Source: Macquaria australasica (Eukaryota > Chordata > Actinopteri > Centrarchiformes > Percichthyidae). From it: DNA of 64,000 nucleotides. Shown piece by piece: positions 12,317 through 22,683 of this stretch. The notes beneath the pieces are model-generated. The model saw nothing but the letters and a program-made list of their open reading frames with translations, was not told the origin of the DNA and did not search any database. The stretch is taken from contig SEMN01000876.1 in NCBI GenBank assembly GCA_005408345.1, positions 1 to 64,000 of the forward strand. The letters are read 5' to 3'. How positions within the stretch are numbered: the first letter of the stretch is position 1; every line of letters begins with the position of its first letter. Position numbers and translations under genes: made by a program.

Positions 12317-12556
12317 CCTCTGGAGGTTTGATCTGAACCCTGCCCTACAGTGCCGTGTTTCTCTTCTCCTCGACAAAGTTATCAGACACCAAAAGGTTTT
12401 GTTCTTGTATTTGTTTTGCCCTCAGAGTGGTTTTAAAGTAATCAACCTGAGGTGACTCAAACTTTTGTTGCAAAAATATTGATTCAGCATTGAGGAGCAT
12501 TGATCTTATTTGTAAAACAAGTTACACTCATGGATTCCTTCAGAAGTTTGACTCAC

Positions 12557-12650
12557 GGCGTCTTTGCTCTCAGTGTGCATCCCTGTGAAGCGCAGGTAGC
12601 CAACTGGAGCGAAGGCATCTGCTGAGTGGATCACTGTCTCCGCTGCATCG
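12557..12650 (-). CDS. dph6: dph6 exon 8 (end of ligase domain, residues 217-248)
   Basis: The exon encodes DAAETVIHSADAFAPVGYLRF, then TGMHTESKDA, matching human DSSEVVIHSADAFAPVAYLRF. This is the last block shared with the human protein. The acceptor is preceded directly by a (TG)16 microsatellite ending in CAG; the donor is GACGCC|GTGAGT, phase 0. In human the reading frame ends about 30 residues after this block, whereas here it continues into exons 9-12. Confidence 0.95.

Positions 12651-12653
<3 letters not shown>

Positions 12654-12685
<32 letters not shown>
12654..12685. repeat. dph6: (CA)16 microsatellite forming the exon 8 acceptor tract
   Basis: On the minus (sense) strand this is (TG)16 and runs directly into CAG|exon 8. 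It therefore occupies the place of the polypyrimidine tract of intron 7, which is only 171 bp long. Confidence 0.95.
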
Positions 12686-12686
<1 letters not shown>

Positions 12687-12821
12687 GCGAACAAACTTTC
12701 ATATACAGTAGTGCTGGCAAAAAAAAAAAAAATCCTCACTTTCCAAACTTACAACAGCCACATACTGAAAAAAGTGTAATACAGCCTATAAACAAACAAA
12801 ACATTTTATTGCTTTACTCAC

Positions 12822-12916
12822 ATTACTATCTTCTTTCTGAAGAGGGGGCAATCAAGGGTGAAGGTTTCATATTCACCTCCTTCTCCACAAATATGAACTC
12901 CATACTTCTGGGACAG
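12822..12916 (-). CDS. dph6: dph6 exon 7 (GEGGEYET motif, residues 186-217)
   Basis: The translation is LSQKYGVHICGEGGEYETF, then TLDCPLFRKKIV. The GEGGEYET motif (196-203) is the second hallmark of the diphthamide ligase family and lies in the active-site region. The acceptor is CTGATTAG|CTG and the donor GTAAT|GTGAGT, ending in phase 2. Introns 6 and 7 are both short (363 and 171 bp). Confidence 0.95.
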
Positions 12917-13279
12917 CTAATCAGTGAAAACAAAACACCTTATCAAATACTTTAAACTCCTATATTTTATTTGAAAACACTATTTACTGTCACTTACCAC
13001 TCAAGTTCAATAATTTCAAATTATAGGATAGAAACACATCACCAGTAATTAGAAATTATATAAGTCTAACATTACTAGAGTGTCCCCATGTTTAATTTAG
13101 AAGTGTATTAATTTTGACACCAGTTTAAAAGAAAAGACTGTTTTAAGACTTTGAACAACTTTCACCCATGAACATCAGGTAAAACCTGACTGTGAGCAAA
13201 TGATGCACACGTAGAAATACATGGGAATACTGCAGTCAAGAGTGTAAACAAGGTGGCAGAGTATCTACCAGTCTGTGAC

Positions 13280-13341
13280 CTGTTTCAGATAGGGCTCCAT
13301 GTCAGACAGAGGTTTTCCTAAGTGCTTCTCTGGATCCAGGC
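13280..13341 (-). CDS. dph6: dph6 exon 6 (residues 165-185)
   Basis: The exon encodes GLDPEKHLGKPLSDMEPYL followed by KQ. It aligns with human LDPDKHLGKTLDQMEPYLIE. The acceptor is GTGCCAG|GC. The donor CAG|GTCACA is unusually weak on its intronic side, but it is the only position that joins in frame (phase 0) to exon 7. Skipping this 62-nt exon would shift the frame. Confidence 0.91.
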
Positions 13342-14639
13342 CTGGCACCCACGTGGGAAACACACACAGGGACATACGAACATACACACAGCGACACACA
13401 AAGACAGAAATACACGAACAAACACCATTTCACAAAGACACACGTATGGAAACAGAGACAGAGAGAGAGAGAGGTCTGATCAGGAACAGAGAACAGTGAT
13501 TGAAGATGACAGGCTGGGAGGTTTACGGGCAGTCGCACAAACACACACGTAAACCTGCACCCTGGATCTATTTGTTTGACTTTGCAAGTAGTGTACACAG
13601 ATCTCTCCGGGTAAGGGCAACAGTTTTCAATTGCTGGCCGCAGACCCCCCACGCCCCCTCGCCCGCCGCCCCCTCATCTAGTTCCCTTTGAGAATATAAA
13701 CTCTGGAAAGAGATCTTGTTTATTTGCCTTTTCCCTCCCCTTCCCCTGAAATGGTGCATGGAAGTGACTCACAGGCATGGGAGAGAAAAGAAGGAGGGGA
13801 AAGAAGGATGGAGGAGAGCTCTGTATGAATACCCAGTGGTGCCACACTCCTAAAATACAATAATAGTCACTCCCCAGACAAAAAACAACAACAAGTAAAA
13901 CCGACGTCTAGAAAAAAAGAAAAAGAGCTGTTTGTCATAAGATATCCAAATCTAGACCATAGCTTCACCCAAAGATAAGCACTTTGATCAGTCATATTTA
14001 GGGATTATGTACATATTAGCAGAAATCAAAGGTGGTACTTAAACAGTGATCACTTTACTCAGCTTGTTGAGCGTCAAAGGGTTTTACTCCTTCATGACAC
14101 TAAATCCCGATTTTGTCTTTCAGACGCCTGTTCCTGATGGCACCACGCTGAACTCCATCTCACCCTGTAAACAACTCCTTTCACAAAGAAAGTGCAGCCT
14201 ACGTTTTCCTACTGTACATTCTTCACTGTTCCCGACAAAAAACAAAAGCCCCGAGTGCCAGGTGCTTTCTACAAAGAATAGAACAGTGAAAACATAACAG
14301 GACATGAATGTAAAATGCTTAATTTTAGGAAATTCCAAACCATGTGGTTGTATGCTCCTGCCACTGTGTTTAGCATAAAACACCTGATTGTTATCTAAAA
14401 ACATGAGGGCAAAGTTACCGGACCCAGATAATTACATCTTGGTGGTCACTGCCGATGGCTTGCCTTATTCTCCAATTTTAGTTTCCTTTTTCTGAACCTG
14501 CCTATTAATTGATTGACATAATCATTAACAAGTTTCTGATGACCTATACGGAGTGACCAGCAGTTGTGACAGTAATGCCATCGCAATAAAAAAAAATGTG
14601 CTGAATTGCCCCTAATAATTTCTCTGAAAATCTAATATA

Positions 14640-15140
14640 GCTCCTCTATTCCGAGGCATCACGTGGTCCTGCTCATCGGCACGTTCATGTGTTTAATTAA
14701 AGGAACAAAGTTAATCGTAATGTGAGAATCTCTCCTCTCTAATGGCCTGACAACCTCAAAGGTTAACGTGTCATCCGTGGGCCCCATGGGGAGCAATGGA
14801 TGGGAGACGAGAGGAAAGGGAGAGGAGACGTGTAGGAAGGACGTCGCATCCCATCCCGGGTTCATCTTAATCCCAGCTGTGTCTCTCCTCTGGGCCCCAG
14901 CGGTCCAGCACTACGGGGGAGAGACGGAGGGGCCACAGCGAAGGGAGGGAGGGTAGAGAGAGTGTGGAGGGAGAGAATGAGCAGGCCCTTATTCTCTTCC
15001 CAGGGGATCTGTGGTCTTAATTAGTGTGAGAATATCTAATCTCAACATCCTCTCATCTTAACCCTGCCACAAAGGTAATAAGGACAGAGGGAAAAAAAGC
15101 ATTAAAATTCAATCCCATTTAAATATCCTCTTTAATTAGT
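14640..15140. promoter_or_regulatory. candidate conserved non-coding element
   Basis: Non-repetitive DNA with a CACGTG E-box (about 14,660), GTTTAATTAAAGG (about 14,691), GTGGGCCCCATGGGG (about 14,778), CTTAATTAGTGTG (about 15,014) and TTTAATTAGTCATGCC (about 15,131). Such a density of intact homeodomain sites in an intron without repeats resembles a developmental enhancer. No function is proven. Confidence 0.3.
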
Positions 15141-16319
15141 CATGCCTTTTAACAAATTTTAATAATTGGCTCCAAATTGCTGAGGGGATGCCACGTTTTT
15201 TAATATGTTCATTAACTTCCCTGCTCTTAAATAATATATGATACATGATTTGATATTTACAAGGAGGGAAGAGAACGATGGAAATCTAGGAAGACAGGAG
15301 TGAGTGATTAAATGATACAAAGATGGCATCAACGTGGAGGCATTTCTCCCAAGACCACTTAGCACTTGTATGAGTGTTTTCTTAATTGATGTTCCTGACT
15401 GACTTAAGGTTACTGAAACCGTTTGGCAATGAGGCTAGGTGGAATGAGCTTGCACTCGTACAACACACACTTTGAGAAGTCTTTGGAGTAGCCACCGGTG
15501 TAAGCCTTCAGCGATCTAACACCACCCATTTACATGATCTTCACATCTCTGTCTCCTCTGAACCTGTTTTACAAGTTGACCTAAACCCAATTACCTAACC
15601 TCATTATGCCACATTAAACCCAAATAAGCCCACTAGAAGCTGCCATTAGTCTGCCGCCAGAGACAGCAAGACCGCACTTTGGAGAGAGAGGAGCTTCCCT
15701 AAGAGGGACTGAGAGGAATGGCTCTCCTTTAAAAGGGCTTTTTACCTCGTATTATCCTATAAAACTCCAATTAAATTCAGTGAACTTTAAAACCAGGGAG
15801 TCCAGTAATGAGGGAGAGCAGTTTTTAAAAACCTTGTTGACATTTAGTGGGTTGAAATTAGCGAAGAATAAAACATTTGCCAGGAAACCAAGAGCCATTT
15901 AGACATTAAGGTTAGTTTTTATATTGAGATGTGAATAAAAACTGTAAAAACTGATGTTTAAAACTTCATGAAGAACATTAGAAGACACAATACAAGTTAA
16001 CCACATAGCAGAAAGCTTACAATAACAAGTGAAACCTGGAAAAACCTTTGATTCTGCTTTAAAAATTCACTTTTTCAAGTCAATTCTTGGACCAAAAGGC
16101 AAAGCTTTCAGATAAAAAAACATATTCTCCCTCTGAACTCTACAGAAAATGCTCTCGCCTCTACCCTGATAGAAGTCAATGGCAATTATTTCCAGAGCAC
16201 ACTTTTGCACTAATTCTTTTTAACGATCATGATTGGCCTTTTCCCACCTTGAAGAAGTTGATTCATTTAAACCCACAGCAGTGAGTTACCTATTTAATTG
16301 AAACTGCTTGTGATTTTGC

Positions 16320-16560
16320 TTACTGAGCCTAATGCTAAATTAAAAGCCGGGAGATTCTAGATACTGTCTGAGCTGAGCTGAGCGCAGTATCGCAGACATC
16401 CGCGGGTTGTCTTAAGATCTGGCGTGCCAGCTGACAGCTCGGCTTTAATCCCTGCCTTCAGAGAGAAAAGGCAGAGAAAATTGGATTCATGATGTGTAAC
16501 ATTTTAGCCTTTAAATGGATGAAATGAGCATCTCCTCCCTAGTAGGTGAGCTGCATCAGC
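16320..16560. promoter_or_regulatory. candidate conserved non-coding element with TGACAG site
   Basis: A CpG-containing non-repetitive block has CAGCTGACAGCTCGG (16,428-16,442); TGACAG is the MEIS/TGIF core. TAAT cores lie on both sides. The assignment as an element is inference from composition. Confidence 0.27.
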
Positions 16561-17429
16561 CTTTAAACAACGTTCTCAAAAGACCCCCACCAAAACAATA
16601 GCTGTTCACTATCACCTAATCTTCGCAAGAGAGAGAGAGAGAAATACAGAACGGAAAGGAAGAAAGAAGGGGAGGGAGGCGGCACCGTACAAAGGATGAT
16701 AAGATTAAGGTTATATGTGAAATTTGTCAGGCTCTTATCTGAAATTCAGCGTCTGTGAACAGAATAATAGGCAGCAAGAATTGTGTAGCAATCACATCAA
16801 GATTAAATCTTTTCAGTCCAACAAATCAAAAAGGGAGAAACTGGGAGTACTTATAACCATACTGTACTTAACCGGACAATATTAACCTGTGCAAATGAAT
16901 AAATCAGTTTCTTTCAGTTTTAGGGAATTCACATGAAGGTCCAACGTATGGCAGGTGGTTTTAAAAAAAGAAACAATTGCTGCCCAACATATTGACACTG
17001 TTTAAGGCTGCCTCAGCTGAAAGTTGACCCCTATACTAACTGTTCAAAAACATCAGCTTGATTGAACTGGCAGGAAAAGGTCACGGTCAGTGGCTAACAG
17101 GGCAGGCAGGTAAAACAGCTGTCTAGGTACTTAACTTCAGTTATGAATTTGTGTATATTTTCTTTTTCTGGGTTAGCAAATCGTTAGTAAACTGGATGTT
17201 TTTCATTTTCATTGAAAAGCAAGGGGTAAGAGCAAAGAGAGGTTTAAGGTGCTGACCATGTAAAAGCAACCTTGTAGCATGTCTTCCTCTCCCCATCACT
17301 CTGTCCCCTCCTGTCCTGTCATCTCTCTACCATATGCTATCTTATAAAGGCAAAAAAGTAAGAGTAATAACAAATAGTAAAATCAGATAAAGGGAATTGT
17401 TTTACTTAGAAAACAATTAACAGATTTAT

Positions 17430-17810
17430 TGACATTAGAGCTGAAATGATTAGTCTGTGAATCGATTACTTGATCGACAGAAAATGAATCGGCCACTATT
17501 TTGATTAGCGTTTAATCTTTTTTTAGCCAAAATGCCAAATATTCTCTGGTTCCTGATTCTCCATTGTGAGAATAGCCAATTGCCAAACAAATCTTTATCT
17601 TATGTGACAGTAAACTAAATATATTTGGGTTTTAGACAAAATGTGATATGAAGATGAAGAATTAATAATTGTCATAATTTGTCACTAGTTTTGGACATTT
17701 TATAAAGCAAACATTAGTTGCAGATGTAAGTGACTTAAGTTTTTTTTTTTTAAATTTTGATGATTTGGACTCCAATTTTGATTGTCTTCTAAAAGTTTTT
17801 TAACTGACTC
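17430..17810. repeat. degenerate interspersed repeat (fish 'GCTG..ACTAACGATTA' family)
   Basis: The stretch starts AGAGCTGAAATGATTAGTCTG, followed by GAATCGATTACTTGATCGAC and, later, GACAGTAAACTAAATATATTTGGGTTTTAG. This order matches a repeat very common in percomorph genomes. A second, shorter copy lies at 36,845-37,050. No coding capacity is seen. Confidence 0.55.
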
Positions 17811-19783
17811 AACAGAAAGAAATCCTACCCAACTGTACGCAGCAGGCTAAGCCTAAAATCAGAAACCACGTTCATTCACTGTAACTGCCTTAAAACCTCA
17901 TTAAATGTGTATGTAGTGCCTCAGAGCTCTACTGTGGTACAGAAAATGTCAACAGCAGATAACATGAATTGATTGACTGGAATGACTAAAAGTTAATTTG
18001 GCCTGGGTTAGAGGACGGCGCACTTAATTCCAGGAGCAAATTGCATCTTGTCTTTTTTGCAGGGACTGCTAATATAGTGTCTGATAGTGTCTGAATCCTC
18101 ATCATCATACTTCAGCTTTGTCTCAGTCTCAGATAAAAATATCTTCTGCCTGGTATTGTTTCTTCAAAAACATTTGTCATATCTATATGCCTCGGCACTA
18201 TAGCTCAAATATTCCTTTATATATGGCAGGCAATTAAAAAAACAGGTTGTATTTTCCATTCTTTATAAATTTCTATAGATAGCAGAAATAACGCTATTTA
18301 AATTGCCTATCATTGACTTTCACATTGAAAAAAAAAAGTCTGTAAATTTTCTTTAATGTCTTTGAGCATTAATTATCCTTTAAGTTTATATTAAATTATA
18401 TTTAATGTCCTTAAGTGGGTGAGGTGATCAGTGAAAGCAAATTTGTGACATAAATTCCCTTCTTCATAGCACAAAGGCTATGTTCGTGTGAAGGGTAAAA
18501 GATCATGCAGTGATAAAAGGTTTTCCAGCAGATAGACCTTGATTTCACACACGCCAATTATCTCTGGAGCTGAAGACCAATTAGCTGCTGAACCTGTGCC
18601 CTCATATACACCTGCACTAATCAATCAATTAACTAATTACATGAATATTTAATACTAGCTTTTGGAATTGCCAATTACCACAGTTAGGTGAAGAGATACT
18701 GCATTATAAAGAGACAGTTTCCCAACAAAAATATGCATTTGCCTTTGAGAGAAATGCTATTTTTGCTAATTAGAAGCATTTTGTGACATTCATAGGCTTA
18801 GACTCGGATAGTTGAACTTACTTCACTACATGCAATTTGGCATCTTCAAAGACTAAAATCCTCTTTCTCTCTTTTGTGGTTTTAGGCTGCCATCAGCACA
18901 CAAATGAACACTTCAGAGAATTCACTTAGAGGATCATCCTGCATTTGGACAGCTGTCTTTTCACTACAGGGATTTGTCATCAAGGAATATATCCTCCCTT
19001 AAGAAAGAAAGTCTTTTTTTTTTCTTTATCCATTCACTGCTAATTTCCACCTGTCTTTCTGAGTGCCTAATGAAGGAATATTAATCTTGAATGACTTCTC
19101 ACTATTCAGAGCCGACCGAAACCCATTTCATACTACCGCAGAATATCATAAGCCGTTCTGGCTGTCAGTTCAGATGCAGACTTAACCTTTGCCCTGTGAG
19201 AGTTGTTTTTTTTCTCCTCGTGAGGTCTGCACGAGTAAATCCCTCCAAATTTCTTTCTCTCGCTCACACACACAAACACACACACACACGCGCAAACACC
19301 AAAGGCCACCAGGTATGCCCTTGTGTCACCCAATCTCCCCTAAACAGCACCTCACTGCTCAGACCTGCTCCCACCAAAGCTGCAATTATATGAGTGCTGC
19401 GTAAAACGCCTTGGGCGCTTGCACCCCTATTCAATTCTCTCCTTTCTAATTACCACTGCCTCGGGACAGGTGAGGAGTCAGGGCTGATAAGATCTTTCCT
19501 TTTTACCTGTAGCCAAAACACACACGCACACATACTCACAAGAACCCCTACAGTGGGAGGCCAAGATAGACACTCAAAGGCACCTGAGGTGATTTTCCTT
19601 TCTAATTATAATCTTCCAAAAAATGTCGAGAATTTGCTTTTAGACGAAGTTGTGTTTAGAGTAGAAAGCTTGGCGAAGGTAGCTGGGTTACAAGGTGACT
19701 CAGGTTTTTAAGGTGGGGTTTTTCCACTATTCCAGGAGGGTAGTTTGGCATTATGATTGATCAATTAATGTTAAATGCAAACT

Positions 19784-20108
19784 TTTTTTTTTAACATCTG
19801 TTTTTTGGTTTTTGGCATTGAAAGAACATAAATACATTGACATTTATAAACACACCCCTCCCCACCACCCTCAACCACCCTCAACATCATTTAGGGAAAA
19901 AAGAGAGAGAGAGAGAAAAAACAAATAAAAATGTAAAAAATGATATATATATATTTTAATATGAGGTAAAGTAGTCTTTTATACATGCTATTGTTTTAAT
20001 TTCAGCGCAATCATTTTCCAGGAATAGAATAAAGGTGTCCCATATTTCCCTGAATTTATTTGATTTCCCTCTGACCACATAGGTTAATTTCTCCAAAGCA
20101 AGGCAGGA
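19784..20108 (-). mobile_element. 5'-truncated L1-type LINE insertion with target-site duplication
   Basis: The minus-strand element reads through the last ~50 codons of an L1-type ORF2 (LEKLTYVVRGKSNKFREIW, then DTFILFLEN), a stop, a ~200-bp 3' UTR and a poly(A) tail (plus-strand T run 19,782-19,792). GTTAAATGCAAACTT is present on both sides (19,770-19,784 and 20,109-20,123), giving a ~15-bp target-site duplication. The element is inert, being severely 5'-truncated. The frame is still open to its own stop, so the insertion is probably not ancient. Confidence 0.82.
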
Positions 20109-21348
20109 GTTAAATGCAAACTTAGATCTTATATGGTTACAACTGTAATGGGAAAAAAAAATAATTTTGACTGGTAAACAATAATTAGAATTCCACAATA
20201 TCCCACGGAAAAAGAAATCTTGAAAACATGGATTCTGACATCATCTCTCCTGTGACGGGCATCTGACAAGCTATATTATTTATTACTAAAACGTCCTTTA
20301 TCATGCGACCATTAAAAATGAGTAATGGGTCGGGCAAATAAAGTACCAAAGATAAATGGCTTGACAAGTGCATTCCATGAGAGGTTATTTGAGCAGTGTT
20401 GAAAGACATGCAGAATGTCTTGAACGCACTGCGGGTCATCTGTCAGCCGGGGACCCCTTTTCGACTGTTTGCTACCAAAGGTGACAACAAGCACTTAACA
20501 TCACGTAAATAGTGTCTACATGATGATCTATCGCCAGGAGTAGTTTGAGAGTAAAAAGAACCATTTGTAGCTGTAATTATCATTTATCACTGGCACCGTC
20601 TAAAGGGATCCGGCTGCACTGTCAAGAAGATACAGGTAGGGATCTTAACATCATGTACCCGAGAAAAGAAAAAGAAAACTTTTTTTCTTTTATTCCCTCC
20701 TGTTATTCAGTAATCTGATCTTCCTGTCCTCGGGCTCCAAAACAGGCAGGTAGAGAGCAGGTGACACCACATTAACCTCTTCCCTCAGTGCTGAAGCAGT
20801 CGAAAAACGTAAATGAGAGATTTTAATCTTCGCTTCACGGACCGTGTATTCGGAGCTATGCATGAGCAGAGAATGCAGTGTTTCACTCACACAATGGGGA
20901 CATGTGTCGCTTATTGACAGGTTGCATTAATGTGCGGGGCAATCACCTGTGATTATTTCTCAACTGCCAACCCTCCCCTCCTGCCTCCACCCACCCACCC
21001 AATACCACTGTGCAATTCCCTCACACCTCCTCCCACTGTGCTTCTTATCTTTTCATATTGTTCTCTGCTTCAATACCTTCGCCGCTGGCACAAGTCTCAA
21101 CACCGCTGCTAAGCCACAGATTAATGATTAGGGCATTACTCTGCTTGTCTCTCTTTTTCTCTCTGGGTACCCTTCCCTTTCTCCTCCTCCTATCCCTCAC
21201 CAAATACTGTCCCTTCGATCCCCATGCCAAACACCACTTAACCAACATGGCACCTCCAGAGAAGAGAGTAAAAACATGACCAGGAGGAAGGGGACATCAG
21301 ACTGCTTACCAGCTGCCTGAGACACAAAAGAGTGAGACACAAACTCAC

Positions 21349-21467
21349 CGAAGGCGGCAACTTTGATGAGGATAGCATGGAGGTCAGATGATATCATCTC
21401 AGAGAGCAGGGACTCTTGGTCTTGGCGCCACAGGTAGGCCAGGGGCTGCAAACCTAGCCGCAAACAT
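21349..21467 (-). CDS. dph6: dph6 exon 5 (residues 125-165)
   Basis: The translation is VCLRLGLQPLAYLWRQDQE, then SLLSEMISSDLHAILIKVAAFG. It matches the human segment CKRLNLQPLAYLWQRNQEDL and following residues. The LQPLAYLW motif is typical of the family. The acceptor is CCCCAG|A and the donor TTCG|GTGAGT, ending in phase 1. Intron 4 (944 bp) separates it from exon 4. Confidence 0.95.
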
Positions 21468-22309
21468 CTGGGGAACAGGTGAAAGGGAAGAGGGAGAGCA
21501 GTAGGAGATGCAGAGCGGTTAACATTGAATATTTGCCAGCTTCAGAACAACTTCAAAGCTGGGCACCTTCTCCATTTGTGGGAAGGCTGCCACCCTGATA
21601 GGCCCGCAGGACATGCTCCCACCTGCCACCACTGCCAGTGGCTTTACTCAAAGAATAGACAAACGCAAAAACTCCATCTTAAGTTGTGTCTTGTCTGTCG
21701 CATAAACTCATTTGAAACACACACATCCACATCAGGAGCCGGAAAGTCTGCACATAAATGTCTACTGCTCAAGAAATGCCTGAATATGTGTATGCATCTA
21801 GGGTGCATGAGGGGAAACAATAGATGACTGACAGCAGGATTTGTTAATAAGAAGAGAGCTTTTGTGCTGCAATGTGTCCAGTCTGTGTAAGTTTAGAACA
21901 CGAGAGAACAAAGAGAGAGGACGGAAGGCAAAGAAAAACAAAGAGACAGAATAAAACAAGAACAAGAATAAGAAAGACATATGGGTATCTGTGTCACAAG
22001 GAAACCATCTCAAGACTGTGTTTCACCCATAACGGGAAAGTGTATTTTGTATATGAACAAAATCGCATGACAATTATGAAACTATCAGTTTCATTCCCTT
22101 CTTGAAATCATTGCTCCATAAAAACAGAGCTGCACCATAAAATCAAAGCTAGTCTAAATAAAATGGCATAAACAAAATTCTGTGTGTATGTGTTTAAACA
22201 AAACTCAGTCCAAGTTTAGAACGCACAGTGAGGTAAAGACTACAGAGGATGTACTCTTTTCCTTCACTGGATCACAGAGTGTGCGTCATTCGAGTTCAGA
22301 GGCCTAAAC

Positions 22310-22377
<68 letters not shown>

Positions 22378-22411
22378 AGTTAGAAAGTCTGTTCGCGTGT
22401 GTTTGACTTAC
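21468..22411 (-). other. dph6: dph6 intron 4
   Basis: The 944-bp intron lies between exons 4 and 5. Apart from the dinucleotide array next to the donor it is ordinary unique sequence. Confidence 0.88.
22313..22375. repeat. dph6: (GT)n microsatellite beside the exon 4 donor
   Basis: A 63-bp perfect GT array; on the sense (minus) strand it is (CA)31, beginning 36 nt after the exon 4 5' splice site. Confidence 0.97.
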
Positions 22412-22485
22412 ACATTTTCCACACGGACCCTCTGGTAATCGGAGAGAATGGCCCCTACAGACACTGCCTCGACACCCTCCTTTTC
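22412..22485 (-). CDS. dph6: dph6 exon 4 (residues 101-125)
   Basis: The exon encodes EKEGVEAVSVGAILSDYQRV and RVENV. GAILSDYQRxRVENV is a conserved block of the ligase domain. The acceptor is CCCACAG|GAA and the donor AATGT|GTAAGTC, ending in phase 2. A 63-bp (CA)n tract on the transcribed sense strand begins about 36 nt past the donor and could influence splicing. The very short exon and long intron 3 explain why it is easily missed by frame scanning. Confidence 0.94.
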
Positions 22486-22659
22486 CTGTGGGGAGGAAAA
22501 GATGGAGGAAACTCAGCAATTTCTTGCCTTTTCCATTATACAGTGTTTGCAACGTGCATTGTAACGTCACTGTCCCATGGGGCCAAATACTCCTTGCTCA
22601 ACCTACAATGGCATCCCAAAGTGTTATCTGAACAAAACCACACAAACGCATGTAAACAT

Positions 22660-22683
22660 ACACACACACACACACACACACAC
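22660..22683. repeat. (CA)n microsatellite
   Basis: A 24-bp dinucleotide array about 175 nt upstream of exon 4 in intron 3. Confidence 0.9.

Larger units (their letters stand above)
13342..21348 (-). other. dph6: dph6 intron 5
   Basis: The 8-kb intron holds several TAATTA-rich blocks (14,640-15,130; 15,500-15,900; 16,320-16,560), a degenerate interspersed repeat (17,430-17,810) and an L1 insertion (19,784-20,108). Short CA/GA simple repeats lie at its exon 6 end. No coding exon is visible. Confidence 0.8.

Noticed and set aside
20185..20494. Minus-strand frames next to the L1 tail as further L1 coding sequence
   Set aside because: The target-site duplication at 20,109-20,123 ends the insertion, and these frames show no reverse-transcriptase similarity.
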